Notes: a model not told the origin generated them from the sequence alone. A stretch of DNA of 64,000 nucleotides from Albugo candida (GCA_905220665.1 CAJNAR010000191.1:186001-250000); one strand, 5' to 3'. Positions 11,561 to 22,299 are shown, counted from the stretch's first letter. Program-made: numbers and translations.

Positions 11561-12356
11561 ATGCGATCCTATCCTGCAATAGAGAAAGCCGAACAAGCAT
11601 TCTACGCACGTCGAATTCGATTGTGCTTGACTAGTAAAAATTTGCTACCTTTCACAAAAAATGAGGTCAGGATTTGCACAGGATCATTAATTGATCATGG
11701 CGAACATGAGACCAACGCGAGTGAAAATTTTCGATGCTTTTGTACCGAGTGGGACCAGGATTTTAACTTACTTCTCAACGATATGCATGCTATCGAGCAA
11801 CTTACAGCACAAGATTACCAATTGCTACAAATGGGTAATCGAGACAAAGATCCAGTTTCAAAAAAAAAATTTGCGAGCAAGTACGCACCTCGTGTTCGGT
11901 CAAAATATGTCTGTCCGAGAAAGCGCAATAGATCAAGCATTACTTTCAAAATTGAAAAAAAGTCAGACAACAAATTATTGCCTCTTCACAGTAATTCTGA
12001 CTCCGAAGTCGTATACAATGCAGCTAGCTTCATTCAGCGATCATGGCGTCAACGATGCGATAATTTGAAAAAAAGCTGAACAGATTTTGCAAAAAGGAAA
12101 GTGTGCAATGAAATACCGAGCATGGCAACAATGGAATCAGCACGTGATTGCTCACAAACATTTCCGCAAAAAATGCGAGACTAGCCTGTGCGGGGTGATA
12201 ACAGATGCCAAGATTCGGGAGCGTGCACCAGACCATGTTTATTTGGATGGAAAATACGGAATGGCGAAGTGGTATCATAATATGCTATCAAAACGTAAAA
12301 TATGGAGAAGCTGGCTCAAACAGAACTCATCGAAAAGAGCTGCCGGAAGGATATAA
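11561..12356 (+). pseudogene. IQ-motif / Sfi1-like protein fragment, frameshifted
   Basis: The best candidate in the window for a non-transposon gene. The first frame (ATG 11,561 to TGA 12,077-12,079, 172 residues) has a charged, Lys/Arg-rich middle and ends in an IQ motif (FIQRSWRQRC, about residues 157-166), a calmodulin- or centrin-binding element. The stop follows a run of seven A (12,068-12,074). In the next frame the protein continues without a gap to 12,356. It contains two W-x2-W motifs with basic surroundings (RAWQQWNQHV and IWRSWLKQ) that resemble Sfi1-type centrin-binding repeats. A one-base slip in the A run would account for the break, so it may be a real frameshift, a sequencing error or a degraded gene. 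Function as a calmodulin/centrin-binding protein is inferred from motifs only. No neighbour supports a pathway. Confidence 0.5.
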
Positions 12357-13224
12357 AGAGCGTTCTTGGAAGGTCTAATCGAGACTTAACATCACAATAG
12401 TGGCTTATCTTGATCAACGGCTCATCGTCATCTGCTCAAATCAATCTTCCTGGTCTCGAGGAGGATGTCGACTAGTAATTTTTAAGAGGTGAATTTAAGT
12501 CTCCATATCAGTGGCAGCAGAAGAGGTCAAGTATTTTCCTTGATTGATAAGCCTTGGATTGCAGACGTAGTGCCTCGTCACACTCTAAACGGAATCTCGC
12601 AGAGGTGAATCCAATCACTCAAACTGACTTTCAGCTTTTAGATCTTTTTGGAAGCTATATTCTCAATTTCCAACGACTTGGCATCTCACATAATCATCTT
12701 CCGTATAGTTTATAGTAAGTGTACCAACGTCGTGAGCGTTAACACTATAATAGTATTGTATAAAGCCAGAAAGCTTATTTTATCCGCAGTTACAGCAGGT
12801 TCTTGAATCATCGGTGATGCAGGTATACCCTTCAATTCTGTCACTCCCTTGATTGCAAAATAGCTAATTGCTGACATGGCATACTTGATCTTCCTCATCG
12901 AAGATATTAGTAAAATTTACATAGTAGGGTAGATATAGAAGAATTGTATGTATTTTCATGAGTCTCGGGTCACAAAGATCTGCTTAGTGCGCGCACAAAA
13001 CAACTATAATACAAGAACCGCTATGAGCCCTTCCACACGAAATGTCTTGATAAACTGGTGCTTTAGTTTCATACAGAACTTAGTATACCGTCTTAGTGGC
13101 AATACTTTTCTTGATATAACGGCACCATGATATATAATAAGCATCACGATTCGGTTACATAGTTTGCCACCTAGGTGCGCATAAAAGCATGGGAAAAATA
13201 GGTGGCGTTCAGTTAAGGTGTCAT
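12357..13224. other. Intergenic, no gene supported
   Basis: Only short frames without motifs (for example 12,710-12,898 minus and 12,948-13,130 plus). No repeat recognised. It lies between the IQ-like ORF and the 3' end of LINE copy 3. Confidence 0.4.
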
Positions 13225-14546
13225 GTTACTAGAATTAGACAGACTGACTTCTCTAGTTGGCTAGGCTATCTTAAACAACATATGAAATATAAATAGCGTT
13301 TCGTGGAAATTCCCCCTGTTAGAGATGATATTATGTCCTCTCGTTGACAGTCCTGTATTGCTGTAGCCAGAATCACTACAATACGAGACTGTGTCTAGTG
13401 TGAAAATTTTAGGAAGCTATGAAGTTTGTCCAAAATTACCGTGTCTTGCAAGCTGTGTACGCCACACTAGACTGAACGTAGCCATCCAACTAGGACTAGA
13501 AGCAAAGTTGCGCTTGCTCTTCTACTTGCCTGTGCAGTACCCGCAACACTGATCTTCGACTCGTGTATAATTCAATGAATGATCGTTTTATTGTGAATTG
13601 ATCCAAGACCTTTACAAGCCGAATGCGTTCATCTGGATCGTAACACTGTCTTCAAAAAAACCGAGCGTGCGTAGAGCACGGAAGGGATGGAGCAGTTGGA
13701 GTTCTGATCGCTGACCGAGCAAATATCGACTCGATAGTCCAGACGAAGTGCAGTGCCACCTCTTGCAATGCAAGCCATAAATCTGATTTAATTTGCTTAT
13801 ATTCTTTCTATGCCCAAATTGCTGGCACAATTGCACATGCAATATGCTTCCAATGTGGTCGGGATAAGAAAAACTGATCCCAAGAAGCTAGTAACTCCAT
13901 TCATAATTGTACCGTGTGAATGCAGTCGAGAAGAGATGTTGATCAGATTTCATTGCACCATACGACGGCTGCGCGCACATTATGATGTCGGGCTCAATAT
14001 CTTTTAAAAGAAGAAACGCAATCAAAGTGGCAACATCCGTAAGGCCAGACGTAACTGTTGATCTTCCAAAATGGGTAGGAAACGTTTCCGAAGATGCCGC
14101 GATGTAGCCATAAATGTTTCAACTCATTCCTGAATCCAGTGCGCCCGATCTCTCCCGTGACGACTAATATGTTTACATCGGATGACTCTTGTTTGTTTCG
14201 GGAGGAACTCACACGATTCGTGAGAGCTGATAGCGTGAAATGAATGGGAAATATTGTTTTGTCTACTTGCTTTGTACTACCGTATAAAACGGTCTGCCAC
14301 ATGCATTTGGTTGAATCCAAGCGATGAGACCAATCGTCGAGTGAATACGATGTACTATTTGAGTGGCTTCGTTGTAAAGTCGACTCGATAACTTCTCTTT
14401 AGCCACATCTGATTTATTCAGCTCTTCGTCGGTGTAATATATGTCGACGAAATCGTCTTCGTTGGCAATGTGTAGCTTTCTCGAGAAAAATCTTGAAGAA
14501 TTCGGATTTCAAAAAGTCTAGCAAGCGACATTCGAAACGTCGAATA
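13225..14546 (-). mobile_element. LINE copy 3, 3' part (distal to copia insertion)
   Basis: Minus-strand 3' end of the LINE, beginning with the reverse complement of the family terminus (TTACTAGAATTAGACAGACT) and running up through the ORF2 C-terminal region. The minus frame 13,994-14,320 matches the segment around 8,600-9,000 of copy 2. It stops abruptly at the copia element; the LINE continues on the other side at 19,560 at the adjoining position (about 8,370 in copy 2 coordinates). Its last five bases (GAATA, 14,542-14,546) are the target duplication made by the copia insertion. Confidence 0.9.
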
Positions 14547-14694
14547 TGCTGGCAGGTGAGCAAAGATGATTGCGTTTTAGGAAATTACCAAAACTGAGGT
14601 TTTATCCAAAAACAACTATAGTCCTAACCAATTGTTTAAACTAAGTATCAAGTGCGATTAGAATCCCAAAGCACAATCTTAATTCCTTCCGACA
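14547..14694 (-). repeat. Copia 3' LTR
   Basis: 148 bp. In element sense it starts TGTCGGAAGG and ends TCACCTGCCAGCA. It aligns without a net length change to the 5' LTR at 19,412-19,559. A purine run (AGAAAGAAAGGAG in element sense, about 14,695-14,708) lies directly before it, as expected for the polypurine tract. Confidence 0.85.
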
Positions 14695-14708
14695 CTCCTT
14701 TCTTTCTG
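14695..14708 (-). other. Polypurine tract of copia element
   Basis: Element-sense AGAAAGAAAGGAG immediately upstream of the 3' LTR, the usual position for plus-strand DNA priming. Confidence 0.6.
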
Positions 14709-15005
14709 GTTGCACTTGAAATTGTGTCATCTTCAACTTGCATCGTTCGATCCCGTCGCTGTCATAACTTTCTGAAGAAATCTTGGTGTCGAAAACGCCT
14801 TTGTCTGCAAGTCGGCCATCATCTGCGATGAATGTACGTACCTTGGTGCGATAATTTGTTTGGCCATGTTAGCTCTGACGAGTAATAGCCGGACGTCGAT
14901 ATGTTTAGCCCTGATACCAATGATGACATACCATCAAAATTATCTTGCAGCAGGGCTTGAGCGTTCAGATGAGGGTGAAGATGCACTGTCACACCAGAAG
15001 GCATC
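14705..15005 (-). pseudogene. Copia RNase H, C-terminal part
   Basis: Reading leftward on the minus strand, one finds the typical end of copia RNase H. There is a segment AKHIDVR followed by LVRANMAKQIIAPRYVH, then ADLQTKAFSTPRFLQKV, which corresponds to the usual AD-x-LTK-x-L-x-x-x-RF ending. The reading frame shifts at least once. The upstream part of the same domain lies at about 16,390-16,600, so the domain has been split by a block of about 1.4 kb. Confidence 0.75.
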
Positions 15006-15265
15006 AAACATGCATCCTATCGTGATTTTTCTCATCATGCGAGTATTGGACGCACCTCGTGAGATATAACTCTATGCTTTTGCAATTCAGTCGGTCGTGG
15101 AAGATGGGCTTAAAAGTTTTCATTTTTTTTACAAGCGGCTCAAATGTTAGTTGCAATCGCGGCACCTTTGGTCAAAATGGATGACTGTTCTTCGACGTTA
15201 TTGACCTGTGTCTATACTTCAGCAGCACCTCTGTTGGGAAAGCTAGTACCAGGCACGAAAGCTAT

Positions 15266-15280
15266 CGCGCAACGCTTACT
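15266..15280. repeat. SINE target site duplication, left copy
   Basis: CGCGCAACGCTTACT, identical to 15,524-15,538. Confidence 0.9.
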
Positions 15281-15523
15281 TTGTCAAGGATTTCATTACA
15301 CTGTTTATCTGGTTCTTCAACATCCTTCCTTATCCTATCATGAGTCCCTGATCGAGTGAATATCACTCAAATCTGACTTCAAACCTACGGATGCAGATAT
15401 TTGCCAAGTTTATTGCTTGGGTGGGCTCAAACCGCTGCCCACACTGCCGGGGATCGAACTAACGACCTCCGGCAGGGGGTCCGTGCGCTCAAGTGCTTAA
15501 CCGACTGAGCTGGGTACGGACCC
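15281..15523 (-). mobile_element. Full-length tRNA-derived SINE
   Basis: 243-bp minus-strand element flanked by perfect 15-bp direct repeats. Its 5' end resembles a tRNA: an A-box-like block (CAGCTCAGTCGGTTAAGC, about 15,495-15,512) and a B box (AGTTCGATCCC, 15,450-15,460), about 50 bp apart in a region starting GGGTCCGTACCC. The rest is a non-tRNA body ending in AATCCTTGACAA. A second, truncated copy lies at 9,756-9,943. RNA polymerase III transcription and mobilisation by a LINE are the known pattern for such elements. It is not a functional tRNA gene. Confidence 0.92.
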
Positions 15524-15538
15524 CGCGCAACGCTTACT
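15524..15538. repeat. SINE target site duplication, right copy
   Basis: CGCGCAACGCTTACT, identical to 15,266-15,280. Confidence 0.9.
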
Positions 15539-15800
15539 GCTGTCCATCATGCTCCATCCAGTCTATTTGGCTCCGATTACTGCGCTTTCCAAAGAAACTT
15601 ACGCAGTTAGAGTTCTACAGATGGCCTATCAAGCTTTACTTAGGTCATCGCGAGCACAAGAAGAGCATACAGAATCACTTCTTAGACTTGAAGGCTGTAC
15701 CACCTTGACATTTAAATCTTATCATTTACGATTACCGCAGGAAGCCCACTCGTATACTGCCAGCAACCTACCGTTTCCACCATCGTGGTTCTATGCGTGA

Positions 15801-16390
15801 TTTTCACGCATGCAGTATGTGACTTCGCGCGACCTTGACCATCAGCGAAAAGCTCAAGTCAGCTCGGGAGGCAATGAAAACATTGGCGACACGAAGAGAT
15901 TTTGACAGCGTGCTGTCGATATCTCGAAGGACTGGAGACTTTCATCTTGCAATTGTTTGGATTCGAGTTGCCAACTATCACCGCTGAGGAAGAGATCTTT
16001 CATCTGTTCCACTCATTTCACAAATGAATTGTTTGTTGAAAACTTGACAGCTTCCATGGAAAATCTTCTCTCAACCATATTGAAGCAGTACTTTAGCGAT
16101 TATGACCCAAAAACTCTCAATATTTTCGATAGCTTTTGGTCACTATGCTGGATCACTTTTCGAATTTAGACCCGGTAGCTTCCACCTCAATTGATAAGGG
16201 CAGATTTGCACAATTCTCGGATAAACTATCTGCCCTACCGAAACCCATGCAAGCTGCTATGATGTTTGTGGAGCGTATCATCAGCAAATTTACGACGACA
16301 TCGTTTGGCAATAAAGCTTTCGCGCATTTTGTGGTATTGATATTTACATCCAGTTTTCCAACAGAACTGCGAAAATAGAAGTAGCTTCGA
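15801..16390 (+). pseudogene. Degraded antisense coding pieces, possibly chorein/VPS13-N-like
   Basis: Plus-strand frames in the foreign block inside copia. A piece at about 15,840-15,960 has a charged helical look (KLKSAREAMKTLATRRDFD). From an ATG at 16,056 the frame reads ENLLSTILKQYFSDYDPKTL. In shifted frames this is followed by a GH-VT-LD segment and an EFRPGSFHL segment. The pattern (amphipathic start, then a short strand, then a LE-x-RP-like motif) reminds me of the N-terminal chorein domain of VPS13-type lipid-transfer proteins. This is by eye across at least two frameshifts and could be chance. A minus-strand frame across 16,153-16,395 competes with this reading. Confidence 0.22.
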
Positions 16391-16960
16391 TTCACGAGAT
16401 CATTGTCTCCTTCAATTTGACGTTTAACTCTTTATATAATTCTCTTGATCAATAAAATTCCTGCGATGCCTTCGATGCTGCTACGACATCCACTTCCATC
16501 GTCTATAATCCCATCGAGTGCTGCTTCTTGCATGACCAGATGATCGCCAATATATGCAAAATGAATACTGGACCAGAGATGCTCTTTCTTGTTTCATCAT
16601 CCGCCGCATAATCAGCATATGAAAACGCTTCAAGAGTGACTTCTCTGGGATTGGTGCATAGGCACCACCCAAATAGAGCTTTAGATTTTTCGTACCCTTG
16701 AGATACTTCACCACTCTGACTACAAACGCCCAATCGGCTGTTCTTGGTGCATGAGTAAGTCTCATCAGCTTCTGCACAGCGAAACTGATGTTTGGACGAG
16801 TGCAGCGCGCAAACTATAAAAGGCTCCAGCCAAAGACTAAAACTTCTTGATATTTGGCTTCTTGACTGAATGGATATCCAAGCAGTTTGAATTTGATGTT
16901 GTGCTATAGGCGTAGTTTTGACCAATAGGAGTGAGAACCGGATGCGCTTCATCCAGACCC
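16391..16960 (-). pseudogene. Copia RNase H, N-terminal part
   Basis: Minus-strand open pieces carry the usual link between reverse transcriptase and RNase H. LMRLTHAPRTADWAFVVRVV and the following YLKGT match the conserved copia P-R-x-x-DW-x-A...YLKGT motif. Then comes SYADYAADDETRKSISG with the catalytic-type Asp residues, and IIWSCKKQ followed by an A-ASKASQEFY stretch. Frames change several times. After about 16,390 the copia reading is lost and resumes at 15,005. Confidence 0.8.
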
Positions 16961-18030
16961 ATTTTACTTATCAATTCATATATAGAAAGTTACTGATCCA
17001 AAGCGAATCCATCTTCTTCGCTGTGGCGAATTCGCATTCCCAAAATCTTGCTGACGGGTCCGAGATTCTTGATTGAAAGACTTGAAATACTATCAAATGT
17101 CGACTCGATGCTCGAAAACTGTCCTCGTTATCATTATATCGCCGACATATACCCCTAAAACCGTATTTGCGCTTGTTGGGTCTTGGTCGTAATATAAACA
17201 TGATGCTGTGAGACTTTGTTTAAAATATGCATCGCTAAGCTTTCCATGCAAAAGGTGACTCCATAGCCGTTCTTCTTGCTTCAACCCATAAACACTCTTC
17301 TGTTATCGTAGTACCACTCGATCACGACTCATTACACCGAGTTCATTCATCTTGGAAATCGATATTCCATTCCTTGAGGTACGTGCAGGTACAGGCCCAA
17401 GTTCTTTTCTGTTAGGAATTCACGTACGAATAAGATACGTCAGCACGCCTACCTGGCATTATCCAGATCCTTGCTAAATCTAGTAAGAGCTTCGCTGCCC
17501 CAAGGCCATGACTGCTGCAAATATACGAGTCACAGTCAAATGCACGAATCCTTTGATTTAAAGTTTTGATGCCAAGCCTAGTAGCATGAAGTAGGGAACT
17601 GCACATTCCAACAAATAAAAATGTAATGGTTGGGTGGGTTAATCTGAACAATGTGATCCAACATGTACAACTTCAATACAATGGAAGAGAGCGCTAGAGC
17701 AGTGCTATCGATGAAGCAAGAAAAAGTTTATATCTGTTCTGGAGTTGTTTCTGGGTACAGTCCGTCGTAGTTAGCTCCGAATACTTAATAGTTCTCGCAG
17801 GATATCATTCTAGCTTCGAACCGATCCAGCTTCGCGTTTGCGTCCGTTTATGCTCAAATACCCACTTTTGTGGAAGGCTTTGATCTCTTTGATTATTGGT
17901 ACAATGTTCCAAGTTCGGGTTTCCTCCAGTGAGGCAGTTCTGAGTCTATAAAATCCTTCCTTAACTGACTCCATTGCTTGGTTGTACGTCTTCGGATCCA
18001 GCTCAATCAGCACTGACACGATTTCTCAAT
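16961..18030 (-). pseudogene. Copia reverse transcriptase, degraded
   Basis: The minus-strand piece 17,810-18,019 (DPKTYNQAMESVKEGFYRL) matches the copia reverse-transcriptase entry motif. The piece 17,093-17,284 carries QEERLWSHLL, SLTASCLYYDQD and the catalytic box as YVGDIM, where the first Asp of YVDD is replaced by Gly. Numerous frameshifts lie between. The lost catalytic Asp and the broken frames mean that no active enzyme can be made. Confidence 0.8.
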
Positions 18031-19260
18031 CCAAAGCTTTCTTTTCTTGGTTTCTTGTAACGATCTTGTGTCTTGGATCCTTCTTGATGAGATCCGCTCA
18101 CGTTCATATAGCAGTTGTGATGGATTCACTTCCAACGTCGGTATCCTCATTGACTTTCACGTCTACGTCTGTCAAATCCTGTTGGCGTCCCTTATTATCT
18201 ATTTCCATTTGCTCCTTCTAGCTTTGACTCCACATTTGAGATGTGTTGAGTAATAACGACCGTCTTTGATTTTGGTATATACGCTTTGTACCCTTTAATT
18301 ACATCGCAATTTCCGATAACAATGCCTAGTCCACTTCGCTTTGCGTGAGACTTTTCCGAATTCGAACTCGAACCGAACAAGGTGAGTCGAATGTTACGAC
18401 ATCAACAAGACTTGTACCCTTTGGAGGGAGTTGTCTTCCTATATTTACTCTGGTTGGGCTTTTATTAAAAATATTAGTCGAAAATTTAGATGCACCTCCT
18501 CAAAAATATAAAGTCATAGAGCTTTCATATATCATAGACCACACCAGGTTCATGACTGTCCTTTGCATTCGTTTAGCTTTCCTATTTCTTTGTACTCCAT
18601 CTTTTTTGCAAAAACGCTGACATTTCTGATCGATTTAACGTCAATAGGCAATGGGAGTATTTGCAATGACGCCGCCACTGCGATTTTGAGTCGTGCTGAA
18701 GTGCTTTATCAACGAAGTTTGATTCATGAATTCGACGTTTTATTATCTTGCGCCACTCTTCAGTACGCGTGAGCACAAAATGAATCAATTTCCTGTACTC
18801 TGCACCGCCATCAGTTCGAAATACATGAATGTTGCAATCAAATTGCTTCCGAAGTAAATAAAGAAACCTTAGAACTTTGTAGCTGCTTCAACTCAAGTCT
18901 TGGCCAAGAATAGGCGGCAATAGTTCGATTTATAGTCGATGAAATTGGCCAAATATCGGCTTGCACGTCGGTCTTGAGGCATGAGGGAACCCTTCAAATC
19001 ACTGCATATAACTCCACCAATTTGTTCAGTTGGTTAGTTTAGACCGATATCTTTTCGAGACGGCTTGTTCTTCGTTTGCTTGCTTTCCGCGCAAGTACCG
19101 CATTCAAATCGTTAATGGGCATCAATCTTAACCCCTGATTCCAGAAGCTTTTCTATACGCTCAATATTATCGTACTTTAGCTAGATTAATCGTTGATGGA
19201 AGTGTAGAAGACTTCACGTTTGCTTGTTTGTTTTGTTCACGGAATCAATTGAAGCGAGGA
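18031..19260 (-). pseudogene. Copia integrase, degraded
   Basis: From right to left on the minus strand: a zinc-binding HHCC remnant (HQRLI ... CGTCAESKQTK, about 19,080-19,200), a core segment YLANFIDYKSNYCRLFL with the first catalytic Asp, and a second FRTDGGAEYR (about 18,790-18,840). Then come C-terminal pieces including GYKAYIPKSKTVVI (18,195-18,380). Frames are interrupted repeatedly. The integrase begins less than 200 bp after the 5' LTR, showing that gag and protease were deleted. Confidence 0.8.
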
Positions 19261-19394
19261 TATCCATAACACTGGATACTCGTTCTCGATCTTCTGTCTC
19301 GACAATGAGAACGTTCTTGACCATAGTAAATTTAAACACGATCGCACCATCAGAGTTACGTCAACAACTCTTGTTCAATCTGCTTGATACATCA

Positions 19395-19411
19395 CCCTAA
19401 ACCCTTTAACC
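19395..19411 (-). other. Possible primer-binding site of copia element
   Basis: Element-sense GGTTAAAGGGTTTAGG lies directly after the 5' LTR. It resembles, with several C-to-T-like differences, the half-tRNA initiator-Met primer site known from Drosophila copia. Position supports the role; the sequence match is loose. Confidence 0.3.
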
Positions 19412-19559
19412 TGTTGGCAGGTGAGTGAAGATGGTTGCGTTTCAGAAAATTGCCCAAACGGAGGTTTTCTTGTAAGATAATTGAAATTCTAACCAATCAT
19501 TTATACTAAGTACCAAGTGCGACTAGAAACCTAAAGCACAATGTTGAGTTCTACCAATA
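19412..19559 (-). repeat. Copia 5' LTR
   Basis: 148 bp. In element sense it starts TATTGGTAGAACTC (TG to TA at the tip relative to the other LTR) and ends CACCTGCCAACA. It is flanked outside by the GAATA duplication at 19,560-19,564. Confidence 0.85.
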
Positions 19560-19564
19560 GAATA

Positions 19565-22290
19565 CGCTTCGCCCAACATGCCAAGATTGTGCGAAACGTT
19601 TCGCGTACTTGAATTACGAGTAGTAGCTTGATAATGTAGTTCTCTGTCGGAGTGAAACCACACGGTTATTTCATCTAGTACTGACGACGTTGTAAAAACT
19701 CCTTGCTGATCAGCTGCACGTGGTTCGAATCTTTTTTTGCTTCCGATCAAGCACAAATCGATTTAGCATCGCCTTCCACTGTCGCATAGTCTCCGCTGGT
19801 ATGCTAACGTGCATAGTGTAACGCCACAGACGGGACAAAATCATCGTCTGCGCAACAAGAAGTCGACCACGGACAGTTCGTGTTCGTTGAAACCATATAC
19901 CAGACCCATCATGAAACGCTTGTGGGGAGTTGAAATAACCATCGAATGATTCGGTGTCTGGCCGAACGGAATACCCAAAGACTTGACCAAATCCTTCGAA
20001 CCCATTATGGTCAAATTGGGAATACGAGGACACGGCATGGTCCGATTTAACGAGAGCAAAGATGATTTACTATTTACAAGTTGAGTTTCGCACCAGATCC
20101 ATCGCAATAGACTTGCACGAGTTCGAGCTGCGTCAAAACACCATTTGTTGTCTTTGTAAGCAATGTCGAATAGTCCGGAAAAACAGAGTCCAGATGCAAC
20201 AGCTGTGTCATTGAGTATAATCTCGAAGTTGACAAGGTGAATTTCAAAAAAGTCCAATCGTCATCACCAAAACGTAATTTTGAGAGAGGATCTCCTTGTT
20301 CCACTCCACGTTGGGGTGTAATGAACGGTGTGATATTGCCAATAATCATCGACTGCGCCTTCTGTTAATGTACTGTACAAAAGACGAACCCAGTTGATAA
20401 ATGTTTTTCTCAACGCCCAATTTATTCAAAAGGGGAAACATATACGTCCCAATGACTCGATCATAGGCTTTCTCAAAGTCGACAAAAGCCGCATACGCTT
20501 CCTCCCCCCGATGAGTTACCAAGTCTCGGATGCCGGTGAGAGGTCCCATATGGTGATGCATCGACCGTCCTCGCACAAATGCGTTTTGACCTTGAAGGAT
20601 CAATTTTGGCAAAATCGTTGTATTCGATGCGCCAAGACTTTTGAAAGTACTGACACATTTAGACAAAGTAGTGCGATCGACCGACAGTCGCCAGGATCAT
20701 TCGTTATCTTTTTTTGTATAAGAAGGAGATTGCCGAGTGACTTTGTGATCGAAGTAAGATCCCTCTTGCCAGCTGATATTCAAACACGGTCTTTAGACTC
20801 TCCAAACGTTTCCGCATCAGCCTGGTAAATACAGCTGGCAGTCCATCCACACCTTGAGAAGAACTACTCAACATATGCTTGATCGCTTCCGTCATCTGGT
20901 TCGAACTTAATCGAGTTGAGAGACGGTCTTGCTTTTCTGGCGCAAGGGAATTTTAAATCGAATTTGATAGCATTTTTATTTATTTATCATGGATTAGCTG
21001 AGTCGGTCTCGAGCTATAGAGGTAGCTCATGATCACCCCAATGATCCCTAGATTCATTGATTATTTTCCTCAGATTCGATGTCACGGTGCCACAGTTTCG
21101 ATCGGCACGCAACCATAAGATCTATCCGTAGGCCAACAAAATGCTTGGGGAAGCTCTACATATGCTTCACGTGATGCTAGAAGCTTTCATGTCGGTTGTA
21201 TTTGGCATTGTATTTGTCCGAAATTTTGAATTGTTAGAGAGTCGATTCTAAGTGACTGATTGGTCTCTTGGGTGCGATGTCAAGCTGCTGCGCCCGCCAA
21301 AACACGCTGGATAGACTCAGCATCATGTCGGCTATCTTGTGCAATTTGTTTTTTTCAATCCCTGAAGTTGTTTCTTGATTTTGTCTTCCAACTGTACCAC
21401 ATTATCTGGGATTCGAATCTGTCGCAGCGTTTCGACCACCAAAATTCGCTTCCTTTTTGAATTATTCGATAGATAGAGGATATCCATATAGTCGTAATGA
21501 ATATTTCAAATATCCTCTCCCCGTAGATTAAGCAGAATCTGACTGACGGTAGCACCGACAGCTTGCAAGAAAGTAGTGACGCACCGACTGCATATCATCT
21601 GCCGCATGTCGTGGACGCATATATCCAGAGTTTTTCTATCTAACACATTGAATAGCTCTTACGACATCCAAATGTAGTTTAGTCGATTCTTGCGTGGTAG
21701 TACTCCTGTGAATAGTCGGATGCTGATTCGCGAAGTATCTACAACACCCAACTGCGAAAGCCATTCCAAACACGCAAATCAACTTGTTTCGTGGCGAATT
21801 GTTCCACTCGAAGTATCGATAGCTGGATCTAGCGGTTTGTCAAAATCACTAAATGAGAGTGCTAGAGAGTAATAACTCATCGAAAATTTATCAGTCTCGG
21901 ACTTGACCGGTGCATATACATTGTGAATATACACCGGTACATCGTGAATGAGAAGATGCAAAAGCAAATAGCGATTTCGAATGCTTCGTTCGGTGAGTTA
22001 ATCAGTTGATCTATAGACATGAAAGTTCGAACGAAGGACTGTCATCACACCGCCACTTTTATTTTGAGTTGAATGGAGAAAAGCACGGTTGTGGTCATTG
22101 GTAAACATTTTGTGCTGCATTTTTTTTAATTTATATAACCTGAAATGGTTCCAGTTGGCTATGATCGTAAACTTCGATTTTTGAGCAAAAAAATGGAGTG
22201 GTGTGAAAGGACGTAATAGATATGCATATGACCATTTTTATAAATTCCATTAGGTGGGTCCTCGAATGCTGTTCCACATTGAATTAATCG
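19565..22290 (-). pseudogene. LINE copy 3 ORF2, degraded
   Basis: Minus-strand pieces match copy 2 ORF2 along its length. Endonuclease pieces lie at 21,690-22,140, where VPVYIHNVYAPVK is kept but GDFN has become SDFD. Reverse transcriptase pieces lie at 20,074-20,900, with FVRGRSMHHHM, FVDFEKAYDRV and EQGDPLS. The FADD catalytic box has become FPDY, so it would be inactive even if the many frameshifts were absent. The C-terminal part lies beyond the copia insertion at 13,500-14,546. Confidence 0.85.
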
Positions 22291-22299
22291 AGAATCCCT

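Larger units (their letters stand above)
15144..15800 (+). pseudogene. Antisense coding fragment interrupted by a SINE, unknown family
   Basis: Two plus-strand open pieces, 15,144-15,280 and 15,539-15,800, lie on either side of the SINE. They are in one frame once the SINE and one copy of its 15-bp target duplication are discounted, giving an ORF of about 130 codons before the insertion. The composition is that of a helical, Leu/Ala-rich protein (for example TYAVRVLQMAYQALLRSS). A pyrimidine-rich stretch ending in AG (15,119-15,133) just upstream could be a 3' splice site, which would fit a genomic exon. It runs antisense to the copia element and is not a copia domain. I do not recognise the protein. 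A captured host-gene fragment is the likely explanation. Confidence 0.45.
14547..19559 (-). mobile_element. Ty1/copia LTR retrotransposon, nested in LINE copy 3
   Basis: Element of 5,013 bp bounded by two 148-bp LTRs and a 5-bp direct repeat GAATA on both sides (14,542-14,546 and 19,560-19,564). Coding is on the minus strand in the copia order integrase, reverse transcriptase, RNase H. Only about 190 bp separate the 5' LTR from the integrase zinc region, so gag and protease are missing. A foreign block (about 15,010-16,390) sits inside the RNase H region. Many stops and frameshifts and divergent LTRs show it is old. The LTRs differ at many positions by eye. Confidence 0.9.

Noticed and set aside
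15445..15523. tRNA gene
   Set aside because: A and B boxes are present, but the sequence does not fold into a normal cloverleaf by eye, continues into a shared non-tRNA body and has a target duplication; it is the head of a SINE.
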